The notes under the pieces: model-generated
What the model was told of the DNA's origin: nothing
Database searches by the model: none
The model's input: only the letters and a program-made list of their open reading frames with translations
Translations under genes and position numbers: made by a program
Source: JAJTDS01 sp964202895
GTDB taxonomy: Bacteria > Pseudomonadota > Alphaproteobacteria > Rickettsiales > UBA1997
DNA length: 64,000 nt
Reading direction: 5' to 3'
NCBI GenBank assembly: GCA_964202895.1
Contig: CAXNJM010000001.1
Span: forward strand, 1,161,156-1,225,155
Shown: piece after piece, positions 1 to 6,986 of the stretch
How positions within the stretch are numbered: the first letter of the stretch is position 1
Layout: every line of letters starts with the position of its first letter

Positions 1-1353
1 ATTCACATCAGAAGGGGTGGGATTAGCATTTGAAGCATTAACATTGTTTGTAGTAGGGCTAGGGTTTATGTTATTTGCTTGTTCTGTTGCTGGTTGAGCA
101 TTTGCTGTTTTAATATTATTTTCTTTCTTTGCAGTAGATTCTGAACTATTAATTACTGTATATACAAAATCTAAAGAAAGATTGAATTTTGAATTTTGTT
201 TACTGGGCTCGATTATTATTTTTGGCTGTTCAACTTGACCGTTAGTATTGTTGGCGATAGCTGAAGCATTGTTTGCAGGATTCGGCACGACATCAACCGA
301 ATTTACAGCTGGAGCATTGCTATTGATTGTAGGTGAATTATTGACTGAGGCACTAACTTGTTGAGCAAGGGCAGGCGAGCCAGATTGAGAGGCTATTTTT
401 ACTGCTTCTTGCGGATTAATTGGCTGATTATTATTCGATGTTCCAGAATTATTATTGGGATTTATATTTGGATTAATATTGTCGTTAGAAGCTACTTGTT
501 GTGGAGCTACTTGTGGATTATTGATGTTAGAATTTGAACCTAATTCGCTTGCAGGCTTTAATTCTGTTTTAATAGGAGGAATTGCCTGTGAATTTATTGA
601 GGAATTTATTGAGGAATTTATGGTTGAATTGATAGAATTTATTTGTGATCCTGTTGTAACTTGTTGCTCTGGATTGATTAGCAATGTGCTATTTGTTGAG
701 TTGTTAATGTTGTTGCCAATGGTTATTTCTCCTGTTTTTATTCCTTCATTTATTTTTTTCTCAAAAACATTTTGATAAATGCTAGCAAGGTTAACTCCTT
801 CCATGTCTTTGATATCAATATTAAATTTTAGAGCAACTTGATTGTTAGCAGTTTCTAAAGTTTCCATTTTGATGATATTGCTAGAAGAGCTGTAAAAAGG
901 GGGTTTTTGATCTTCTAAGATAGTGTAGCCAGAATCTTGATAGTCGAAGCTTGATATTCCTTCATTATTGAAAGAGATGCTGATTTTTGGGCTTTCTTTA
1001 AATTCAATATTTCTGATAGTGTTAGAATCATTATCGAAAACGGTTACTTGTTCTAATATATTGGCAGAGAATGATTTACTAAAAATTCCGGTATTTGCCT
1101 CAAGTTTTTTGACGGTAACCTGATATTTAGAAATGGAGGGAATGTTAAATTTTAAATCAGATATTGTGATTTTTTGGGAAAATGGGAATCCGGACACCGA
1201 AACGCTTGATGCCGATATGCTAGAACTATTTTTACTAATTAAATTATTGATTTTTTTTTCTGTTTGACCAGTTCTTACAAACCAAAAAAAGCTATAAGAA
1301 ATTGTTATAACTAGAAAGATTATTCCTAGTTTTATTGCCGGAGCTTTATTCAT
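1..1353 (-). CDS. DUF2125-like membrane-anchored protein with low-complexity tail (3' end outside window)
   Basis: The frame is open from an ATG at 1353 down to base 1, so at least 451 codons are present and the stop lies outside the window. A short N-terminal segment is followed by one membrane helix (about residues 8-26) and then a predicted periplasmic part. A GFPF motif in SGFPFSQKITISDLKF resembles the start of DUF2125-type alphaproteobacterial proteins. From about residue 190 the protein becomes very rich in Asn, Ser, Gln and Pro, including a 12-bp tandem repeat at about 590-625 that encodes NSSI-type units. It starts 31 bp after the ferredoxin gene on the same strand, so the two are probably cotranscribed. 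Function is unknown. The DUF2125 link rests on eye-matching of one motif and the topology. Confidence 0.65.
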   Translation of the reverse strand, partial: MNKAPAIKLGIIFLVITISYSFFWFVRTGQTEKKINNLISKNSSSISASSVSVSGFPFSQKITISDLKFNIPSISKYQVTVKKLEANTGIFSKSFSANILEQVTVFDNDSNTIRNIEFKESPKISISFNNEGISSFDYQDSGYTILEDQKPPFYSSSSNIIKMETLETANNQVALKFNIDIKDMEGVNLASIYQNVFEKKINEGIKTGEITIGNNINNSTNSTLLINPEQQVTTGSQINSINSTINSSINSSINSQAIPPIKTELKPASELGSNSNINNPQVAPQQVASNDNINPNINPNNNSGTSNNNQPINPQEAVKIASQSGSPALAQQVSASVNNSPTINSNAPAVNSVDVVPNPANNASAIANNTNGQVEQPKIIIEPSKQNSKFNLSLDFVYTVINSSESTAKKENNIKTANAQPATEQANNINPSPTTNNVNASNANPTPSDVN

Positions 1354-1384
1354 ATTTTAATAGTTTTGAGATTGATAATTAGGA

Positions 1385-1720
1385 TTAAACAGAAACATTT
1401 CTTGTTTCGTCGGGAACTGTCAAGGTTAGACCGTCTAGATCTTTTGTCATTGTAATCTGACAACCAAGCCTAGATGTTGGAGTTAAGCCGAATGCTAAAT
1501 CGAGCATGTCTTCTTCGTCTTCTGAAGCTTGTTCAAGTTTTGAATAATGAGATTTATCAACAATAACATGGCAAGTTGAGCAAGCTAAAGAACCTTCGCA
1601 AGCGCCTTCCAAATCAATGTCATTATTATGAGCTGCCTCTAGAACAGTTGTACCAACTGGAACAAGAAACTCTTTTTTTTCACCCTTAACGATGAAAATT
1701 ATTTTTACATTATCGACCAT
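1385..1720 (-). CDS. fdx: [2Fe-2S] ferredoxin, adrenodoxin type
   Basis: This 111-residue protein has the plant/vertebrate-type 2Fe-2S fold. The cluster loop reads ACEGSLACSTCHVIV (C-x5-C-x2-C), and the fourth cysteine is in RLGCQITM. The acidic stretch EDEEDMLDLAFGLTPTSRLGC is typical of adrenodoxin/Fdx of the ISC system. It probably delivers electrons for iron-sulfur cluster assembly in the cytoplasm. Length is normal for the family. It is transcribed divergently from mraZ across about 228 bp of AT-rich DNA and is followed by the DUF2125-like gene. The rest of the ISC genes are not in this window. Confidence 0.93.
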   Translation of the reverse strand: MVDNVKIIFIVKGEKKEFLVPVGTTVLEAAHNNDIDLEGACEGSLACSTCHVIVDKSHYSKLEQASEDEEDMLDLAFGLTPTSRLGCQITMTKDLDGLTLTVPDETRNVSV

Positions 1721-1828
1721 ATTTTAATAAAAAGTTAAATATTCAAGGATTAATTATCTAATCATTTTTTAAAACAAAAAATCAAATGCAAGTATTTTTT
1801 AATATTTATTAATTTTTTTAAAAGTTTC

Positions 1829-1857
1829 TTGACAGTAAAAGAATAATTTTGTTAAAA
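1829..1857 (+). promoter_or_regulatory. Predicted sigma70 promoter of the mraZ division cluster
   Basis: A perfect -35 box TTGACA (1829-1834) is followed after 17 bp by a -10-like TTAAAA (1852-1857). Transcription would begin near 1864, giving a leader of about 85 nt before mraZ. It is the clearest consensus promoter in this part of the window. The phased boxes at 1858-1902 lie just downstream of the -10. Confidence 0.6.
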
Positions 1858-1902
1858 TCCATTAAATTCCATTTTTTTACTAAATTTTTCCATTTTTTTC
1901 CA
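1858..1902 (+). promoter_or_regulatory. Candidate MraZ operator: phased TCCA (TGGA) boxes
   Basis: TCCA occurs at 1858, 1868, 1889 and 1899, so spacings are 10, 21 and 10 bp; the missing helical turn at about 1878-1881 is degenerate. Read on the minus strand these are TGGA boxes followed by A/T. Known MraZ operators are TGGG-type boxes repeated about every 10 bp upstream of mraZ. The position right at the predicted start site fits autoregulation of the cluster. The TGGA core, rather than TGGG, is a deviation, and assignment to MraZ is inference. Confidence 0.45.
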
Positions 1903-1948
1903 AAAAATTATTGTAAAGATTAGCGAAACAAATAAAATTAAATAACTA

Positions 1949-2407
1949 ATGGCACTATTTCTTTCAACATTCATTAATAAAGTCGATACAAAAGGCAGAG
2001 TTTCTTTGCCCGCTCAATTTCGCTCCGTTCTTAGTGTTGATGCTCCTAATGTTGTTATAGTTTACGAATCTTTTATCAATCAAGCAATTGAAGGTTGTGA
2101 TATTGAAAGAATTAAAAAAATATCACAAGCAATTGATGATCTTGACCCATTTTCAGAAGAAAGAGATGCTTTTTCTGCAACCGTTCTCGGTGGGGCTATT
2201 CAACTTACGATTGATGGCGAGGGCAGAATAATAATCCCGCAAGAGCTAATAAAAAAAATGAATATTAAAAATAATGTTGTTTTTGTAGGCAAGGGTTCAA
2301 CTTTTGAAATCTGGGAAGTAAATAAATTTAACGATTATTCGCTTAAAGCTCGGGAAATAGCTAAGGAAAAAAGAAATATGTTAAGATTGAGCAAAAATAA
2401 TGACTAA
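1949..2407 (+). CDS. mraZ: Transcriptional regulator MraZ
   Basis: The 152-residue protein contains two AbrB-like SpoVT/MraZ repeats. The first is FINKVDTKGRVSLPAQFR near the N terminus and the second is LTIDGEGRIIIPQELIKK around residues 90-110. MraZ is a ring-forming DNA-binding regulator encoded at the head of division and cell-wall clusters, where it represses its own promoter. Length matches the family. Its stop overlaps the rsmH start by 8 bp, showing tight coupling. A promoter and phased repeats lie in its leader. Confidence 0.95.
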   Translation: MALFLSTFINKVDTKGRVSLPAQFRSVLSVDAPNVVIVYESFINQAIEGCDIERIKKISQAIDDLDPFSEERDAFSATVLGGAIQLTIDGEGRIIIPQELIKKMNIKNNVVFVGKGSTFEIWEVNKFNDYSLKAREIAKEKRNMLRLSKNND

Positions 2408-3359
2408 AGAAATCAATAACGGCCATCAATTTGAATATCATTTTCCTGTAATGTTAAAGGAAGTTATTGATGCTCTTGACCCAAGAGACAATGAGATTTA
2501 TGTTGATGCAACATTTGGTGCTGGTGGTTATTCAAAGGCAATAGTTGAAAAAGCAAATTGCAAGCTTTTTGCAATTGATCGCGACCCTTCGGTAAAAAAA
2601 TTTGCCAATAAAATAGAAGATTTATTTCCTGATCGATTTACCCTGATGATGGGTAGATTTTCTGAAATTAAAGAACTTTTAATGGAGCAAAAAATTTCTC
2701 AAATTGATGGCCTAGTTCTTGATATAGGGGTTTCTTCGATGCAGATTGATGAAGAGCAAAGAGGTTTTTCGTTTGATAGTGAAGAGTTGCTCGATATGAG
2801 AATGAATCAAAATGAACAAAATATTACCGCGAAAGACATCGTTAATAATTATGACTTTGAATCGTTATGTCAAATAATTAAAAATTTTGGAGAAGAGCCG
2901 AAGGCTAAATCGATTGCTAGAAAAATTATTAATCAAAGAATTAATACTCCAATTTTAAAATGCTGTGATCTCGCAAAAATTGTTAGATCTTGTTATTATG
3001 GCTATTATAAAAAAGACCCCGCAACTAAAACATTTCAAGCATTAAGAATACATATTAATCAAGAGTTAAAAGAGTTGGAGCTAATTCTTGAGGCATCAAA
3101 AACTATTTTAAAAAGCGGGGGAAGAATAGTGGTGGTTTCTTTTCATTCTCTTGAAGATAGAATTGTGAAAAATTTTTTTAAAAAAGAATGCGAAACTACT
3201 AGTTCTGGGATATCTAGATATCAACCAAATATTAATCAATCCGATAAAAATCCAAGTTTTTTTCTTAAAAAATCAACTGTAATTATTCCAACTGACGATG
3301 AAATCGCAGTTAATAATCGTTCTCGTTCGGCAAAAATGAGAAGTGCCATTAAAATTTAA
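2400..3359 (+). CDS. rsmH: 16S rRNA (cytosine(1402)-N(4))-methyltransferase RsmH
   Basis: This 319-residue SAM-dependent methyltransferase starts with the family signature HFPVMLKEVIDAL. The SAM-binding motif is VDATFGAGGYSKAI. Later family blocks are DIGVSSMQID, RGFSF, ATKTFQALRIHINQEL and VVSFHSLEDRIVK. It modifies C1402 of 16S rRNA in the ribosomal decoding centre. Length and order (after mraZ, before ftsL) are standard. The C-terminal RSRSAKMRSA motif is intact. Confidence 0.96.
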   Translation: MTKEINNGHQFEYHFPVMLKEVIDALDPRDNEIYVDATFGAGGYSKAIVEKANCKLFAIDRDPSVKKFANKIEDLFPDRFTLMMGRFSEIKELLMEQKISQIDGLVLDIGVSSMQIDEEQRGFSFDSEELLDMRMNQNEQNITAKDIVNNYDFESLCQIIKNFGEEPKAKSIARKIINQRINTPILKCCDLAKIVRSCYYGYYKKDPATKTFQALRIHINQELKELELILEASKTILKSGGRIVVVSFHSLEDRIVKNFFKKECETTSSGISRYQPNINQSDKNPSFFLKKSTVIIPTDDEIAVNNRSRSAKMRSAIKI

Positions 3360-3362
3360 GAT

Positions 3363-3731
3363 ATGAACGATAATTTAAAAAGAAACAAAATTTATATTTG
3401 CCATTTACTAACAATAGTCTCTTTATTTGCAATTATTGCAACAATGTTTATTATTCAATTTAAGGTTGAAGGCTTGCAAGATCAGATTGCAAAAGCAAAT
3501 AATAAAATTTCTAGCTACGAAGATAAAATTGAGCTTCTTGAAGTTGAGTGGGTATACCTAACTAGGCCAGACAGAATAAGAACTCTTGCCAGCAGATATT
3601 TGCATAATAATAGCTATACTATGGCTAGTCAAATTAGAGTAATTAATGATTTAGAAAAATATCGTGTCGCAAACTATCAAAAGAAAATTAATTTAAAAGA
3701 AAATCCACAATCTCAAACCTTAATTAATTAA
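3363..3731 (+). CDS. ftsL: Cell division protein FtsL
   Basis: The 122-residue protein has a single membrane helix (about residues 11-32), a periplasmic coiled-coil segment and the FtsL-like block EWVYLTRPDRIRTLASRYL. FtsL recruits and activates septal peptidoglycan synthesis with FtsB/FtsQ. It follows rsmH by 3 bp, as in standard division clusters. Here, however, ftsI (PBP3) and mur genes do not follow; ispDF starts 4 bp after the stop. Small FtsL proteins diverge strongly, so the call relies on context, topology and the RPDRI motif. Confidence 0.85.
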   Translation: MNDNLKRNKIYICHLLTIVSLFAIIATMFIIQFKVEGLQDQIAKANNKISSYEDKIELLEVEWVYLTRPDRIRTLASRYLHNNSYTMASQIRVINDLEKYRVANYQKKINLKENPQSQTLIN

Positions 3732-3735
3732 AATA

Positions 3736-4941
3736 ATGACTAAAATAGTGGCTCTAATAACAGCCTGCGGAAGAGGAACTCGGTTTGCTAGCGATGGAAC
3801 TCCTAAGCAATATATGCAACTTGCAGGTGTTCCACTTCTTCGTCATAGCATATTAGCTTTTCTAAACCATCGTCAAGTTGATGATGTGATTTGTGTGGTT
3901 CATCCTCAAGATGTTAAGCTTTATGAAGAAGCGGCAATGGGCCTTGATTTGTTGAACCCCGTATTTGGAGGCGATACTCGTCAGGCATCAATTAGAATGG
4001 GTCTTGAAGCATTAGAGCAATATAATCCAACTAAGGTTTTAATTCATGATGGTGTTAGGCCTTTTATTTCGAAAAGAATAATTAATGGTGTTATTGAAAA
4101 ATTAGAAACTCATCCCGCAGTTATTCCAGCGATTATAGTTGAGGATACAATAAAAAAATGCGATGATGGCAAGATAGAATGGACTTTAGAAAGGGAAAAT
4201 CTATGGCGAGCCCAGACTCCGCAAGGCTTTATTTATAGCGACATCTTAAATTCTCATATTGCTTTTAAAGATCTTCATTTTACTGATGATTCTGCACTTA
4301 ATGAATATGCAGGAATTCCTGTTGCAATTATCCCCGGTTCGCAAAATAATTTTAAAATTACCAATCAAGAAGATTATGAAAGAGCCCAAAGAATGGCGGG
4401 TTTATTGATTAAAAATGTAAAAGAAGAAAATCGCTGTGGAATAGGGTTTGATGTCCATAAATTCAGTGATGATAAGGTTGATGAAAATAATGTTATTCAT
4501 TTATGTGGGGTTAAAGTGCCTTTTAATAAAAAAATATTAGCACATTCGGATGGCGATGTTGCAATTCATGCTTTGATGGATGCTATTCTCGGTGCGATAG
4601 GTTGCGGTGATATTGGAGAGCACTTTCCGCCAAATGATGATAAATGGCGGGGTATTGATTCTCGTGAGATGCTAAGAATAGTTGATAGTTTATTGAAAAA
4701 GAAGAGTGGAAAGATACTAAACCTTGACTTAATAATTATTTGTGAGAATCCAAAAATTTCTCAGTACAAAAAAGCGATGAGAGCTGAAATTGCTAGCGTG
4801 CTTAACATAGAGGAATCTAGAGTCAACATTAAAGCCACAACCACAGAAAAGCTCGGTTTTACTGGTAGAGGAGAGGGGATTGCATCTCAAGCAACGGTTT
4901 CAGTGTGGCTAACAAGAATCGAAGAATCTTTATTGTCTTAA
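3736..4941 (+). CDS. ispDF: Bifunctional IspD/IspF of the MEP isoprenoid pathway
   Basis: The 401-residue protein is a natural fusion. Residues about 1-225 are IspD (MEP cytidylyltransferase), with nucleotide-binding ACGRGTRFASDGTPKQY and the IHDGVRPF block. Residues about 235-395 are IspF (MECDP synthase), with metal ligands in GIGFDVHKF and HSDGDVAIHALMDA and the later IGEHFPPND. The enzyme catalyses the cytidylylation and the later cyclisation in isopentenyl diphosphate synthesis. Such fusions are common in alphaproteobacteria. The first glycine-rich loop reads ITACGRG, slightly different from the usual AAGxGxR pattern. It is likely transcribed with mraZ-rsmH-ftsL. Confidence 0.95.
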   Translation: MTKIVALITACGRGTRFASDGTPKQYMQLAGVPLLRHSILAFLNHRQVDDVICVVHPQDVKLYEEAAMGLDLLNPVFGGDTRQASIRMGLEALEQYNPTKVLIHDGVRPFISKRIINGVIEKLETHPAVIPAIIVEDTIKKCDDGKIEWTLERENLWRAQTPQGFIYSDILNSHIAFKDLHFTDDSALNEYAGIPVAIIPGSQNNFKITNQEDYERAQRMAGLLIKNVKEENRCGIGFDVHKFSDDKVDENNVIHLCGVKVPFNKKILAHSDGDVAIHALMDAILGAIGCGDIGEHFPPNDDKWRGIDSREMLRIVDSLLKKKSGKILNLDLIIICENPKISQYKKAMRAEIASVLNIEESRVNIKATTTEKLGFTGRGEGIASQATVSVWLTRIEESLLS

Positions 4942-4988
4942 TGTAGCCAATTATGATTGCTTAGCGATTGTTTAGCCCTCTCTATGGA

Positions 4989-5204
4989 CAGCAACAAGAG
5001 GCTTCAGCCCCTTGTTGTTGATAGAAAGTTCAAAGCTAGTTCACTTGTCATCCCGCACTCTCCGCCCGTCATCCCGACGAAAGTCGGGACCCAGCCCTAA
5101 ATCTTTCTGGGTGCCGTTTTGCAACGGCATGACGAGTGTTTTAGTTCTTTCATCGCCAACTTTAACATTACCGTCATCCTGCACGAAGTTGCAGGATCCA
5201 GAAA
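4989..5204. repeat. Direct repeat copy 1 of composite element
   Basis: It begins with the GCAACAAG/CTTGTTG hairpin and runs through a shared GATAGAAAGTTCAAAGCTAG block. Next come the CCCGAC-GAAA-GTCGGG stem at about 5067-5096, a TGCCGTT/AACGGCA stem and an ATCCTGCA/TGCAGGAT stem. Copy 2 is shifted by about 283-290 bp and nearly identical. An inverted copy of the last stem (about 5211-5250) directly follows copy 1. Confidence 0.8.
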
Positions 5205-5278
5205 CCTGATAGATCCTGCAACTTCGCTTCGCTTCGTGCAGGATGACGGGTGAGTTGACCTCGAACTCTCTGCTAACG

Positions 5279-5489
5279 GCAACAAGGGGTTTCAACCACT
5301 TGTTGTTGATAGAAAGTTCAAAGCTAGTTCACTTGTCATCTCAACCCTTACCGTCATCCCGACGAAAGTTGGGACCCAGTTTTAAATCTTTCTGGGTGCC
5401 GTTTTGCAACGGCATGACGAGTGTTTTAGTTCTTTCATCGCGAACCTTAACATTACCGTCATCCTGCACGAAGTTGCAGGATCCAGAAA
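5279..5489. repeat. Direct repeat copy 2 of composite element
   Basis: Same module order as the copy at 4989-5204, with point differences in the hairpin arms and a shorter stretch before the CCCGAC/GTCGGG-type stem. The high identity of the spacer outside the stems indicates a recent local duplication rather than independent insertions. Confidence 0.8.
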
Positions 5490-5591
5490 AGCGAATTTGT
5501 TTCAACTCATTCAAGTTATGTCCGATTCCCCCCCTTCGGCAACAAGGGGTTTCAACCACTTGTGGTGAAGTTACATTCCGCTATTATTAAG

Positions 5592-5617
5592 CCAAGGGGC
5601 TGAAGCCCCTTGTTGCC
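5592..5617. repeat. Palindromic module at the prfA-side edge of the cluster
   Basis: A near-perfect palindrome built on AAGGGGCTGAAGCCCCTT followed by GTTGCCGTT. The same module with the same flank recurs at 47078-47104, beside the restriction-modification gene. It sits just downstream of the prfA stop on that gene's strand and could also act in transcription termination. Confidence 0.7.
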
Positions 5618-5657
5618 GTTATAAAGGAGTGCGAATCTAGAAAGGCAATTTTATAAA

Positions 5658-6725
5658 TTATTCGTTTTCAGAGAGTTTTCTTGCTTCGTCATTGGCAATT
5701 AGTGCATCAATAAATTCGTCTAATTCTCCAAGCATTATTCCTTCCATGCGATAGCTAGTTAAATTTATGCGATGATCAGTAACTCTATTTTGAGGAAAGT
5801 TATAAGTTCTGATTCTTTCTGACCTGTCTCCGCTTCCGACTTGTTCTTTTCTAGATGCTGATCTTTCTTTATCTGCCTTTTCTCTTTCTGCTTCATAAAC
5901 TCTTGAGCGAAGGATTTTCATTCCCTTCTCGCGATTTTTATGTTGCGATTTTTCATCTTGTTGAGAAACTGTAATGCCAGTAGGTAGATGCACGATTCTT
6001 ACTGCACTATCTGTTGTGTTGACAGATTGCCCTCCTGGGCCAGATGCGCGAAATACATCTATTCTTAGGTCTTTTTCTTCTATTTTAATATCAATTTCTT
6101 CCGCTTCAGGAAGAACAGCAATAGTGGCCGCGGAAGTATGAACTCGACCAGAAGATTCTGTTTCTGGAACTCTTTGAACCCTATGAACTCCTGACTCAAA
6201 TTTTAAGCGAGCAAATGCTCCTTTGCCACATATAATTGCTGATGCCTCTTTGTAGCCACCAAGCCCAGTATCGGAAAGAGATAATATTTCAAATTTCCAG
6301 CGATTTCTTTCGGCATATCTCTGATACATTGAAAATAATTTATAGCAAAAAAGGGCAGCTTCTTCTCCGCCTGTTCCTGCCCTAACTTCAAGAATGGCAT
6401 TTTTTTCATCGGCAGAATCTTTTGGCAATAATGCTAATTTAATTTGTTTTTCAATTACGGGAATAGCCTTACTAAGGTCTATAGATTCTTGCTCTAGAAG
6501 ATCTTTCATTTCTTTTTCTTCGACAACTTTGAGCATTTCCAATATATCTTTTAACTCTTGTTGTTTTTTTTTACAAGCTTCAATTAATTCAACAATAATT
6601 TGCATATCTGAATGTTCTTTAGATAATCTAGCAAAATTGCCCCCCAGAGCATTTGGGTCAAGTAATTTTTGCTCTAAATCTTTAAACCTAATGACTATAC
6701 CATCAAGTCTTTCTGTAAATGACAT
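5658..6725 (-). CDS. prfA: Peptide chain release factor 1
   Basis: The 355-residue protein has the N-terminal helical domain, then the class I release-factor core with the catalytic GGQ motif in ASGPGGQSVNTTDSAVRI. The TGI-type motif region, VRAGTGGEEAALFCYKLF, and the C-terminal helical tail are present. It recognises UAA/UAG in the ribosomal A site and triggers peptide release. Length is standard. It lies alone on the minus strand, with the repeat cluster downstream and metE divergent. prmC (hemK), a frequent partner, is not adjacent. Confidence 0.96.
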   Translation of the reverse strand: MSFTERLDGIVIRFKDLEQKLLDPNALGGNFARLSKEHSDMQIIVELIEACKKKQQELKDILEMLKVVEEKEMKDLLEQESIDLSKAIPVIEKQIKLALLPKDSADEKNAILEVRAGTGGEEAALFCYKLFSMYQRYAERNRWKFEILSLSDTGLGGYKEASAIICGKGAFARLKFESGVHRVQRVPETESSGRVHTSAATIAVLPEAEEIDIKIEEKDLRIDVFRASGPGGQSVNTTDSAVRIVHLPTGITVSQQDEKSQHKNREKGMKILRSRVYEAEREKADKERSASRKEQVGSGDRSERIRTYNFPQNRVTDHRINLTSYRMEGIMLGELDEFIDALIANDEARKLSENE

Positions 6726-6986
6726 AATATTTAAAAGTAAAATGGTAAATTGGCAAAATAATGCCCAAAAATGTTGCCAATTATAAAGCTAAGTTCTTTT
6801 AATATGCAATATATTTTGTTGATATTTTAAGTTTTTCTATATTAAATTTATGTTGCAATTAAAAATAATAAAAATAAATTCTCAGGGCATTAATTTGTAA
6901 GATTTAGGTTATATAAATACACCTAATGCTGAATTACTGCCATTAATATTTTGCAAAGCCTTGCATAAATTATAATCTCAAAAACT

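Larger units (their letters stand above)
4965..5640. repeat. Composite palindromic repeat cluster, no gene
   Basis: The about 715 bp between ispDF and prfA hold no credible gene. They are a mosaic of short palindromes, noticeably richer in GC than the neighbours. Recurrent modules are GCAACAAG...CTTGTTG hairpins, a CGTCATCCCGAC-GAAA-GTCGGGACCCAG element, a TGCCGTT...AACGGCA hairpin and a GTCATCCTGCA...TGCAGGATCC element. A unit of about 210 bp occurs twice in tandem (4989-5204 and 5279-5489), and related modules recur at 46960-47104. The architecture is like the dispersed GTCATCC...GGATCCAG repeats of Rickettsiales. Small ORFs here follow from the repeats and change with each copy. Confidence 0.85.

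Noticed and set aside
5012..5590. Several overlapping ORFs of 60-115 codons on both strands
   Set aside because: They lie entirely in duplicated palindromic repeats, have repeat-dependent near-identical products in shifted frames and no start context; they are by-products of the repeat.
6726..6986. Possible SAM riboswitch upstream of metE
   Set aside because: No SAM-I or SAM-II consensus was recognised; only a short GCAA/TTGC pairing near 6953-6965.
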